Positions 1-11,333 of a DNA stretch of 64,000 bases are shown here, one piece after another. The DNA is taken from the NCBI GenBank assembly GCA_013396755.1, contig VWZF01001682.1, positions 1,595,883-1,659,882 of the forward strand, written 5' to 3'. Below the pieces are notes generated by a model. It did no database searches, had not been told where the DNA came from, and worked only from the letters and a program-made list of their open reading frames with translations. Each line of letters starts with the position of its first letter. Position 1 is the first letter of the stretch. Made by a program: the position numbers and the translations under genes. The stretch comes from Sclerurus mexicanus (taxonomy: Eukaryota; Chordata; Aves; Passeriformes; Furnariidae).

Positions 1-1302
1 GATTTATTTAGAGATGAAAATTAATTGAAAATTTTGTTTAAACAATACTGTTTGGAATACAAAATAAGAACACAGCTTGGAAAATGCACATGTGACTTGC
101 CTCAGTAATTTTGTTGATTTTAGCTGGGATTCTGAAAGGCTTGTCTACTTGATTATCCTTTCCTTTTAAATGTAGAAATTAGGAAAACTGCAGTGATTTT
201 TCTTTTGTGGATGGTTGTTGCCACTTTTATTTTTTTAAGCAAACAGGAGGAATTCTATAAATACATCAGGAGCAAGCTACACTGGCAGGCAGATCTTAAG
301 AGTTAGTTAAAACTTGATTGAAACACTACATTCTCTGAAGAGTAACATAGTTATTATCTATTTGTAACATCTGAGGGCTTGAAATGAAAAATATAGTGAA
401 ACTTCTGCATAGTTCTGTATTTAAATATAAGGAAGTTATTTATATAACTCCAAGAAAAAAGATAGCAACAATACTGAAGGAAACACTCAATAAATCAGTG
501 AATAGAACAATTCTCGAGAACAATTCTTGCTAACTTGATGCTTCCAGATATCTGTCTCTGGAATTACTGCTTGATCAATCAACCACACAGAACTATAGTT
601 AGGACTTAGTGCCTGCAGTTTGTCCCCCTGTGATGGCTTCTTGTATCATAGATAAAAGCAGAAGATGAATAATTATAGAATAATCAGACAATTGTACAAA
701 AACTGTTTGATTATTACTGTACTCCTACATGAGGCAGTTATCTGAGAACTCTAAAACTTATAGTTCATGTAAACTGCTCAGATATTTGGTAGCATACACT
801 GGAAAAATCAGTTGAAATATTGGTGTACGCTAGCAGTCCTTATGTTGCGCTCACTCAGAAATTGCCAAGGATTGTCACTACCAGATTTTTAGTGACTTGG
901 TATATCAGTTTAGTCATTAGTAGCAGCTAGGATTTTTTTTGTTGTTGTTATTCCTGTAGCTAATGTCATATGCCAGGATTTCAGTAAAAATGAACAAGTG
1001 TATGGGCAATATTCTAGCCCCACTAAAGTCCACAGGAAAATTCATAACTTCTTTGAGGTTGGACTAATTTACTAGTTAGGGTTTTTTCATATTTATTGTG
1101 CTCTTGGAAAATATTATCCAAATATGAAGATAGACAATTCCATACAGTTACATAATGGACTTAATTTGCAGCAAAGCTGGGCTGTTTTGATCTATTCATA
1201 TTAAAGTTACAGCAGACTGCTAAATTGTGGGATGTTTGATTGTGATAAACTAAGTGGCAGTTACAGTGAATCCTATGCTGCTATCTTCCAGTTTAACTAT
1301 TT
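1..1302. other. unique AT-rich non-coding DNA
   Basis: No coding exon, RNA gene or recognisable repeat is seen. All six frames are broken at short intervals and base composition is uniformly AT-rich, as in the rest of the window. The stretch ends where the CR1 3' end begins. Confidence 0.6.
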
Positions 1303-2038
1303 TCACAGAATCACAGAATATGCCAAGGATCATCAAGTCCAACTCAAGTCCATGGAGTCCAACTCCATCCCAAAAAGTCACACCATGTGCCTGAGAGTGT
1401 CTTCCAAAGGCTTCTTGAACTCTGTCAGGCTTGGTGCTGTGACCACTTCCCTGGGGAGCCTGTTCCAGTGCCCAGCTGCTCTGGGTGAAGAACCTTTCCC
1501 TAATATCCAACCTAAACCTCCCCTGACACAACTTCAGGCCGTTCCCTCAGGTCCTCTCACTGGTGATCACAGAGAAGAGATCAGTGCCTGCCCCTCCTCT
1601 TCCCCTCACAGGGAAGTTGTAACTGCAGTGAGGTCTCTCCTCTTTTCCAGGCTGAACAGACCAAGTGCCCTCAGCTGCTCTTCACAGGGCTTCCCCTCAA
1701 GGCCCTTCACCATCTTCATTGCCCTCCTCTGGATGCTTTCCAATAGCTTAATATGTTTCTTATATTGTGGTGCCCAAAACAATATTCAAGATGAGGCTGC
1801 CCCAGTGCAGAGCAGAGGGGGACAATCCCCTCCTGCAACCAGCTGGCAATGCTTTGCCTGATGCCTCCCAGGACACGGTTGGCCCTCCTGACTGCCAGGG
1901 CACTGCTGACTCAGATTCAACTTGCCATGGACCAGGACCCCCAGGTCACTTTCCCTTGCACTGCTTTCCAGCATCTCAGTCCCCAGTCTGTGTGTACATC
2001 TGGGATTGCCCCATTCCAGGTGCAGAATCCAGTGCTTT
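1303..2038 (-). mobile_element. CR1 LINE, 5'-truncated 3' fragment, bottom strand
   Basis: The top strand is the reverse complement of a CR1 3' end. It opens with the doubled 'acagaatcacagaat' that marks the CR1 terminus. It then follows the usual antisense order: 'catcaagtccaactc', 'caccatgtgcctgagag', 'ggcttggtgctgtgaccac', 'cctaaacctcccctgac', 'ggctgaacagaccaagtg' and 'ggcccttcaccatcttc'. It aligns by eye along its whole length with the copy at 57496-58800, so both belong to one subfamily. Similarity stops around 2038, just after the 'gtgcagaatcc' block, so it is a short 5'-truncated insertion without the reverse transcriptase core. The 209-residue top-strand open frame across it (1232-1861) is antisense read-through and not a gene. 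CR1 elements move by target-primed reverse transcription and are usually truncated in this way. Confidence 0.9.
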
Positions 2039-2515
2039 CTTCCTCTTTCTTTGCTGGGGTTGTTGGCATGCTCAAACAAATGACAATGCAGTTAGGAAAA
2101 TCAGAGGAAATAATACTTCTGTTCATTAAATAGTGTCAATCCAGACATCTGGGATTATTTTTCATGCATTCAGGCAGAAAGATCAATCAGCAGTTGCCAG
2201 TTTTTGCTGCCATGGTGTTTCTTTTCCCCTCCAGATTCTATTCTGCTAATAACACAAATGCGTACTGTGTCACTATGTTCTTTGCAGGAAGAAATAAAGT
2301 GTCTGGAATGCCCTTAAAAATTTCCTGGGAACTTAGGAAAATAATTTTTTTTTTGATAGAAGAGTGTGTTTGCCTATTTTTTATTTTATTTTTTAACAAG
2401 TTAACTGAGTGGGAAAGAGAATACCAATTTATCCATTAAAAAGGAGATGACACATGACAAATGATAGATATTTTAGTATAATAAAAGTGTTTAGGAAGCA
2501 CACTGAAGTTTCGGA

Positions 2516-2540
2516 TTTTTTTTATTTTTTTTTTTTTTTT
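2516..2540. repeat. poly-T tract
   Basis: Twenty-five bases of T with one A near the middle. It could be a simple tract or the poly-A end of an old bottom-strand retrocopy, but no recognisable retrocopy body lies beside it. Confidence 0.7.
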
Positions 2541-3510
2541 ACTTCTTGCAGGAGTAAAACTTTTCTCCTTGAAGGAGAAAGACAGGTGACAAATTTGATC
2601 AGTCTTTTGTAGCTCTTTGTTCTGCAGAAAAGAATGGGAGTTGCCTAATGTTTTCAGTTTTTGATCCAAAGAGAGACGTTTGAGTTGTGAATTGACATTG
2701 CTCTTGCAAGTGTTCATCCTAGAACTGTCTGATACAAAATCAAGATCTGAATCCTATGAAAGGTCAGCGCTATCTAAAGAAAGAAACTGAAGAATGCAAA
2801 AATATGTAACAGAAGAAACAACTGGAAAAGCTAAATGTTTTTCAAAAAGCTATTCTAGAAAGCAAAATACTTAATCAGCTGAGAGTAAGGTCTGTCTTAA
2901 AGTCTGTATTGCTGCTTGTAGGCAAAGCCAGACTTGCTGAGCAGACAGAATACTAATCATCATGTACCAGTCCCACTTTTTTTCCTATGCCCTCCTGATT
3001 TGTTAACTTTTCCTGTACCTCATTTTACCACCTACCTCCATTGTGTTACTAAATTCATGAAATAGGAAAGAAAGGTGGAACTTAATTATGAGTAGAGATT
3101 CTCATCACAACAGTCATTCATCCAAAAGAACGTATCAAATACCCTTTTTCACCCACTCAAAATGTCAGCAAGTGATGAACAAATACATTTTTATTTTTTC
3201 TGGTTTACTGACTTGCAAATCTTTTATGATTAAGGCTTTAAACAACAACAAAAAAAATGACAGGGAAAAAAGTTCCTCCTATACATATTTCTAACATCAA
3301 GGATGGGATTCTTTTTAGACTTGAACAAAGAACTTTAAACACAAAAATATAGCTATATCTAATTAGTCAGTGTTTACAGGGTTAGAGGAGGGTGAAGTGT
3401 GGTGTTTTGGGGAGATGGTGGTGGTGAAGGAATGTTTGAAAGTAATGAAACCCCTTCATGTTGTCTAGAGGAAACGTAGTGGGTATAATATTGAGTCCTG
3501 CTTGCAGGGC

Positions 3511-3528
3511 TTTTTTTTTTTTTTTTTT
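3511..3528. repeat. poly-T tract
   Basis: Eighteen uninterrupted T residues. No adjacent element body is recognised. Confidence 0.8.
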
Positions 3529-6408
3529 CCTCAGCTCTGCAGTCTGAATTACTTTTGGGCAGCTTTGTTTTTATGCTTATCTTGAATGTATCACCCATAA
3601 TTTTGATATATTTCTTAGTAGTTGGAGTTGTTTGCCTATTAATTGTATGCAAAGGAACTTCGCTTAGTATTCACTCTATAGTACAAGATAATGTTGCTAA
3701 TAAATGGTAATCTTGTCTCTATAAATTTTTTTAAGAATATGTGCTATATAGTTTTGGAAGCTTTGTTCTTCTGCCTTTGGGAGTGAATTGGGAAGTTCAG
3801 CCATCAGAGCTTACTTTCTCAGAGGAGATAGCAGACATTGATAATGTACTGTAAACTGTAATTCTGTAGTGACATCAGACTGCAGACTGACAGCAGTCTC
3901 TTGGGTGCAAGTGCCAAGGTTGTAATGCTTCCTCAGTGAAGAGACTGATGCCTTTAGAAGGTGTGTTTGATTCCAAAGGACATTTTAGTTTTTGTAAAAG
4001 AGGAAAGCAATTTTGACTTTTCTCATGCATGGTTATGACTATATAATAACAGTGAATAAAATTATTACTCTTGTAAGAGATTTATTGTTTGAATTTAATT
4101 GTCCACCTTGATTGCAATGTAATTACTACACAATTGTGTTTTTTGTAGATAAACTGCCTGTTTTCTATTAATATGAATTGAGACCAAAATTATAAAATTT
4201 TGAGTTTAAATATTCTCTTTTTTTTTAACTTTTAAAAATATGCTTAAACTATCCTATAGACAGGCTTTATTAAGAATTAAAAGACAAGTGGAAATTTCAG
4301 TTATTATTTCATTATTATCTTAAATATTCTTCAAATGCAAGGTGGTAAACACAAGGAAACATTTCTTTAGTCACAAATACTGTTGTTTGTTATAATACAC
4401 ATCTGTTAATAACTGTGTAACATATTTCAAAAATACTTTTTTACAGTAGTAGAGACAAAGCAAGAAGTAAATCAGTTTTACATAAACTTTCCAAGTATTT
4501 CTATGATCTTTAGTGTCATAGGTCATGTTACCTCATTACAACAGCATTTCCTGTTTACAAGAGATTTGTTTATTGGGGGAAAACTCAACACCTAGATTTC
4601 GCTTGTCATTTTTCTTGAATTATGTTCTTCTTTATTAGGCACATAATTTTTCATCATACTTGTTTTGTCATGTGACAGCATGGCTAGGGATTCTGTATGA
4701 GTGGCATCGAGTTTTATACCAGAACTTGAGTAGTTCAGCTTTATTTTAAGCAAGTATTTGTTAAGATGCTTTAGAAAACTTTTGTAAGAAAATATCTGCA
4801 TATTCTTTTTGCTTCAGAATTTTTCTTTTCTTTAGGTCTTCTCTATGAAGTGAAAACACTTCAAAATGGAGAACTGATAGAATACATTAATCTCAATTCT
4901 CCATAACCTTTCTCAATTTTTTGGCATTCAGCATCAAGATAGAGACAAAGTTTCTGTGTATCCTACTGGTATTTTTACCTCCACCCTGTGTCAGATCTAT
5001 GCACCCTCCTGGCTTTTTGCTATTTCTGTTTGAGGTTTTGTTGTTGTTGTTGTGTGGCATTTTTTGGTGTTTTTTTTTTTTTTGATTGTTAACTAAAATG
5101 AAGAGAAACAGTGTGTTCTGACATAATTTGTCCAAATAAACTTTGGACAAATTAGTATTTATAATATGTACTGTTAATTTCTACATGGCAACTATTAAAA
5201 AAATGAACAGTAAAGCATAAGAAGAAAGAAGATGAAGTGAATAAATGAAACATTTATTCAATAAGCATTCATTACAAGAAATCAGAATGTGGTTAGTTAG
5301 TACTGGTTGCAATATAAAACCTGAAGATGAGAAATCTATTTTCTGATATTTAAAACATTTTTGCTAATTTTTCATAACCACATAGGCAATTAGTGTTATT
5401 TTTAATTATTGCTACCCTGGAAATGAGGAGTTTAATGTTACAGTTATACTGAGCTTCTCTCTTTCTTCGTATGTGAAAATCTTAAATAGAGCTCAGTCTA
5501 CTCTCTCTGTTCAATATTTAGCTCATTTTAAGCTAGAGACATTTCTAGAACCAGAGAAGAAATTAAAAAAAAAAATCTCATCATTCTCTAGGTTTAATCC
5601 CTTTTGGTCTTAAAAGATGATTTTTCCTGTCACAAAGCTAAACAGGAATGTATACTATCTGCTCAGCAAGGAGAGAATAGTAGAATCTTAATTTGAACAC
5701 GAAAACACTGAGAGAAACAGTATGTTCAAGACATTTATGTTGACTGATTTCTGTTCGTATTGCAAGTTGCTTTTACATGCTAGGAAAAGTTTGAAGTTTA
5801 CCAGTGACTTTTTATTTACTTATTATTAAATTAAGGTGTGTATTTTTTCCTCCTTATCACTAAGTTTAATGCTTTGTTATAAGAATAGAAGATCCTACTT
5901 AGGGCCTTGATCCTTAAATTGGTTGATGGTAGTTTCTTTGACTGATCTGCAGTCCATCCCTTAAAACTGTGTGTTTACAACTAAAATGTCATTCCTACCC
6001 CTGGAATTACAAAAGAAACATTAAAACCAATCTGAAGTTCTGACTGGGCTTCTTTTCAGATGTGAGTGGTTACACTACTGTAATTAACTATCATTTCTAT
6101 AGAGGCAAGAGCCTATATAGAAATATACGTAGTCCTGGGTGCTGTACAGTGTGTATATCCACACTGGTGGAAAATATTATACTGTGCCAGGATTATCTGC
6201 ATCTTTTGTCCCAATCCAGTGTCTCTCTGTTTTGTTTTGTAACTCCAAGTAATGAATTAAAGGCAAAAGTTTCAGTAGTGTAGAAATCATGAGAAGTAAA
6301 AGGAAAGGCTGGTATTTCTGAGCAGCAGTATCTGAAACAAATTTTATCTGTAACCTAGATCCATGGACTAGCAAGCAACTTTCCTTTTGCATGTCTTAAT
6401 TCTTCATG

Positions 6409-6455
6409 CAGTGTCCTATTCTGCAGTTAANNNCAGTGTCCTATTCTGCAGTTAA
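6409..6455. other. 3-N assembly join flanked by a 22-base direct repeat
   Basis: Positions 6431-6433 are N. The 22 bases before the gap (6409-6430, beginning cagtgtcc and ending agttaa) are identical to the 22 bases after it (6434-6455). This is what remains when two overlapping contigs are placed end to end with a token gap. The true sequence probably has one copy and no gap. Confidence 0.85.
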
Positions 6456-8550
6456 AAAGAAGTTGGAATATTTTTTTTCTTGCATTTACAAAGATTTGTT
6501 TTCTCCAGCCATCCCTGTTGATATATAACCATCCTTTAGTTAAATAAATCACCTGAGCAGCATTCCATAGTCTTTGATTTTCAGAGATGCAGAGGTCCTT
6601 CTTCTGCTTCAGTTTTCATTTATTTCACTACCTGCAATCCTTTATCTCTGAAAGTTTATTAGTAATTTCCAGGTGATTTGTACTGTAGCATAATAAATAT
6701 ATGAAAGTACAATCATTTTCATCTAGTTGTTGAACATAGTGGGATTTTTTCCTTCAGTTACGACATTCAGAACTCTATTTTTTCTCTCAATAATATTTAG
6801 CAGATTTTTCAAAGATAAGGGAAAAGCTGAAATGGTGTCTGACTATTTGAAACTAAAAAAATAAAAAAGTATTATTACTGAACTGCAGTTACGCATTTCA
6901 GAATTTTTTAAAGAAAGAAGGATTGATATGCAAACCAGAATCAAAAGCTTAACATTTTTAATGGTAGAAAGCTGTGAAACAAAAACCTACACCAGAGAAG
7001 ATAAAGGAAATGCTCATAAAAAGTAGGGAAATTATCTGTAAAGTTTATGGGAATCATGTTTTCTTGGTTTAAAAATTGATACATTTGCTATGTTACCATG
7101 TGGTAAGGTATATAGAACAGAGGCAGCTTTCAGGATATTAAGCATAATCATAATGTGTAAATGGGCTTTCATTTCTGGAAAAAAAAGTTGTTTCTTCATA
7201 CAGGTAAATGAGAGCTCATTTAAAATTGGTTGTATCATTTCATGAAAGAGTAATCTATCAAGTCAATATGTGCTGCTTATTGTGTAACTTGGCATAAATT
7301 AGGATGATAAAGAGATAAAGTAAAAATGTCTTTTCATTCTGCCAGGGATTATTAAATCATGTAACATTTTTTTAAAGTATTTGTTTATTTACAGATGTAT
7401 AATATAAACTCCAAGCAATTATATCTATATAGGGAGCTGGAAAACAACTGTAGTTTTTAACAAGAAGAGTACTTGAAACTTCATTTGAAAAAAAAAGAAT
7501 TTGCAAAGAGTTGGAGAAACTCAGATGGAAAATCCACAAAGACTGGAAGAATTTTTAATCTTTTTCCCCTTTTTCTGTTCGCAAGCTTCATGTGAGGCTA
7601 CAAGTAAGACTTTGAAGAAGGTCTGAGGTCTGTAATATTTCCAAACTCATCTAAATTTTTTACAATTTTCAAGTGGTATAGCTAGATCAGTTGTGATTTG
7701 TGCCTACTCGGAGGACAGCTTTGAATGAAAAAATGGAACGTTTTTTTGTTAGCCTGTGGGAATTCAAATAAAAATGGCAGCCTGGAAGGCAGGAATGCCA
7801 ATGCAAGGTGTGACTCACTTACTGTATCAGTAAATGGAAATGAGGGTTGATTGTGAAAATAAATTTTGTTAGTTGCACTAGGGAATTTGGTGGGGACGTT
7901 GAAGGGATAACCATAATCAAATGGAGAACAATACAGAGCAAATTAGAAAGTTTTAGAAGATTTGAAAGAGGCCTTCATTTTCAGCAAAAGTCTATCAATG
8001 TGTTTGAAGTAATCTAATAATACAGACATATTGAGATTGAGTAGTTGACTTTTTTAGAGTTCATAATAAATAGATCACTGAAGATGGTGATTAGAATATT
8101 TTCAATCAACTGTGTAGGACAGAAGTCAAATCAGAAGTAGCTGAGGACCAGAATAAGCAAGTCCTTTCTATGGTAACTGTAAAACTTTAATAATTTTAGC
8201 TAGGAGAGGTAGATGGATTATTAATAAGGAGATAACTAGGATTATGATTGCTTTTATTTTTTAAAAAAGACTATTTAAACTTAATGAGGAAAGTGATAAG
8301 AATGAAAATGACAGCTAATTAAGGAAGAGAGATAAGGTTTTGTCACACAAATGACTGCAACAGTGTTTCTAATTTTGACTGGGATCTTTGAAATGGAGCA
8401 TGTCTCATCTCAAGATGAGCAGTCACCCTCTGAAGCCTGTTAACGGGTGGAGTACTTTCAGCAAACATCCTCATGAAGATTTTTTAAGCTGAGTTAAGTG
8501 ATGTGGTGGAGAGGTAATTTTTGAATAACATACAGAACTTACCCAAAATT

Positions 8551-8612
8551 CATGTTGTAAGTTATACAACATGTATTTTTTTATGTATATAAAATACATG
8601 TTGTAAGTTATT
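8551..8612. repeat. inverted repeat with 15-base perfect arms plus nested direct repeat
   Basis: The arms at 8565-8579 (tacaacatgtatttt) and 8591-8605 (aaaatacatgttgta) are exact reverse complements separated by 11 bases. The sequence catgttgtaagttat also occurs twice in direct orientation, starting at 8551 and 8598. A smaller hairpin (atgttgta / tacaacat) lies inside the left half. It has no resemblance to a terminator or a known element. Local template switching during replication is a simple explanation. Confidence 0.85.
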
Positions 8613-9596
8613 ATTATTTGCCAGCAGTTAGCATTAATGGAGGGAACCTGATATTCACCACTTAGTTTCTCTGTCAAAGTTGCGTTGGAGTGCTTCATCT
8701 TCAAAACGGACAACAATTCTCTGCTAGTGTTGGTTTACATGAATGTTGTCTCTTTACACTTTTGGAAAATAAGCAGATAGAGTGTAACCGTGACTGAAGC
8801 TCAAGACACTTTCTTGTGATGTCTGTGTTAGATTTTATATTTTTTTTCTATTTTTGGATCCTGCAATTGAAAGGATGAGGTAAATTCCAGAAGCCTGGAA
8901 TGATAATTGTGAATGAATCTCAAATCACGTGTTCAAAAGGCTAATTTTGAACAGACAATAATTTCTTAAGATTTGAAATGACCCGTCCTCTGTGGAAGTC
9001 CAGAAATGAGTTTTATTACTAGTTGCTTCTATTACGTGTTTACAAATTTAAGATACATTTTTTTAACACAGTTGATGTATAGGAAGTGTAGGAATATAAT
9101 TTACATAGTATATCTCTGCATTAGTACTTGTCCTCATTTTTTAAATAATATATGATATTACACAAAGCAAGAGAAAAGGTGCACTATTAACAATATAAAC
9201 AACCTGAAATGCGTAAATTGAGCTCAAAGGTTTTTGAAGCTCAAATGCTTCAGGGAATATTAATTTTCTCTGCATGCTTCTGTAAAACTCCATTTTTTCA
9301 CTGGCAGTAATATATAAACAAAAAGGCCCTTTTAGCTAGTATCTGTACCTCCTCTCCCTGAGTCTTTTGGCTTTGGCAAGTAAAAAGATGCATTTGAGCC
9401 AGAGCGTTTGTATCACTGGGGCAAACGGAACCTAAAGAATTAGAGATAATGAATCAGTAAATATACCAAGGAACAAAACTGTTATCATGCCATTATTTTC
9501 ATTGCTGTTTGCATTCTCCCTGGCAAGTAGCCACTGTCATACTGGGGCCATATCTGTTACTTTTATTATTCCCTATCATATATCTCTAGGGGTATT

Positions 9597-9624
9597 AATA
9601 CTGGATAACTAATACTGGATAACT
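9597..9624. repeat. 14-base tandem duplication
   Basis: The unit aatactggataact occurs twice without a spacer (9597-9610 and 9611-9624). This is a small slippage-type duplication with no sign of function. Confidence 0.85.
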
Positions 9625-11142
9625 AATGAGATCCATATTAATCCCTTATGATCTTTTGCAATAAAGATTCAATGTGTATCAGTTAACAATTTCTGATCTT
9701 TTCTTAGAGTATAAAGGTCTTTGCTCACTGTGGGAATTTACAGAGATGGCATAATCCAACCTGTTCAGCACAGAATGAAATATGTAATAGTGTGTACAAT
9801 ATTAGAGCATTGTTACCAATTTCAGTAGCACATCCTGCCTGCACTGACACACTCGGACGTAACTTCTGGGAAAAGGAATGGACTTGTACTGATTCAGTCT
9901 ATATACCACAGGTCTTATACCCTGATCTTCGTATGTAATGTATCTGTTTTTAGGGAGTATCTAACACAGCTGTAAGAGCATAGAGATTTATATATGAGGG
10001 CAACCAGTTTTTGTGTATTTGCTGACTCCGTACGTGAATGTCAGCCTTTATACCAGTCTGGGACAGATACTTCTACAGCTCCTTCAGAGAAGAACTAGAA
10101 AAATTTAAGTAAAGATTGTGATGGAAGAAAAGAGAGGAAGGGTCAGTCCTGCTATGTTCTGAAGTACAAAACCAAAGTCTGATTGTGCTACATTTCTGTC
10201 CAGCAGATGAATTATTCACTCTTATATGCTGCTTACATGTTGTGACTCATATTTGGGCTATACCTCTCCCTGCCCCTTTTTCCCACTATGCCTAAGAACT
10301 GGTAAAAATGGAAAGTGATATTATTTCTGAGCTAGAAAAATACATTAAAAATAGAAAAATGTAATTCTGATATATTTTGACACAGTAGGGTGTAGAGTGA
10401 TTTTTAAACTAGAACCTCTGAATAGTGTAAAACTTCAAGATTTTTTTTTCCAAATAAGTTACAAGGACTAATCAGGTGGTATTTCATAGTGTACAGGTAA
10501 CAATGTCTTCCCATATAATTTAAGTGGTGAGGTTTTTTTTGAGTGGGGTGGGGAGGGAGGAGAGAAAAGTTTTTAAAAGAGTTATTGTTTTGTCACATGT
10601 TGACGTGCCTGAGGACTCCAAAGCTTACTGGTTCTGTAAATTGTAGTGTTTGTCTTTTTAAACATTTGTAATCTTCAAGTTCTCTAAGTCAGAGCAGAAG
10701 ACACCAGTTGCAGACACTGTTATATCAGTCAGAAAGGAATGTAGTGACAATTAATGACTAGGTAATAGTGATCCAAATTTGTTAAGGTAATTTGCTTCTT
10801 TCAAAAGTAAAATTCGAAATGTATTTCAGGCATGACACCTACTGTTCTTAGTATACAACTTTGGTACACTTATGTAGCAAAATATGCATTCACCAGTATA
10901 TAAGGCCGTAATGGAATGATGCAAACAATAAATGTTAATGTTAAGTCAATAAAATAGTTTAGTGAAGCACCTGCTGTACTGTATTTAAAAATCCATTTCT
11001 ATTGAATGGAGGATTCTGAATTTTTTTTAAAACTCTTCATGCTTTTCCAAATTTACTGAAATACTGTGTGTTGTGTTTTTGCACAGTGTGGGAAATTTTT
11101 CATACTGGGACTACTGAAACAAGCTGTTCCTCAAATACAGAG

Positions 11143-11333
11143 TCATAGAATGATTTGGCTTGGAAGGGACCTTTAAAAGTCATCGAGTTCAACCCCTCCC
11201 TGCAATGAGCAGGGACTTGTTCAAATACATCAGGCTGCTCAGGTCCAGCCTGACCTGGAATGTTTCCAGGGATGAAGCATATATCACCTCTCTCGGCAAA
11301 CTATTTCAGTGTTGCACCATCCTCATAACAGAA
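11143..11333 (-). mobile_element. CR1 LINE 3' end, bottom strand, about 190 bases
   Basis: The top strand reads as antisense CR1: 'tcatagaatgatttggcttg', then 'gaagggacctttaaaag', 'gagttcaacccctccctgc', 'catcaggctgctcaggtcc' and 'cctgacctggaatgtttcc'. This is the classic CR1 terminus and it comes from a different subfamily from the copies at 1303 and 57496, which carry 'atgccgagttgg'-type ends. Similarity fades in the 'caccatcctcataac' region near 11333. It is strongly 5'-truncated and has no coding capacity left. The 73-codon top-strand open frame across it is antisense read-through. Confidence 0.88.

Larger units (their letters stand above)
2039..6408. other. unique AT-rich non-coding DNA with poly-T tracts
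   Basis: No gene or identifiable transposon is seen. Low-complexity spots are T tracts at 2516-2540 (one interrupting A), 3511-3528 and 5070-5083, and a short (TTG)n run at about 5037-5052. Open frames here are under 95 codons, some of them across poly-T where the reverse strand encodes lysine runs, and look fortuitous. Confidence 0.6.
6456..11142. other. unique AT-rich non-coding DNA
   Basis: No gene or transposon is recognised. It contains a strong hairpin-forming sequence at 8565-8605, a 14-base tandem duplication at 9597-9624 and scattered A/T runs. Open frames are all short and AT-rich. Confidence 0.6.

Noticed and set aside
1232..1861. 209-codon top-strand open frame
   Set aside because: It runs antisense through the CR1 at 1303-2038. 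Its translation is the reverse strand of CR1 3' sequence, and similar frames appear over the copies at 57593-58512 and 61912-62349.
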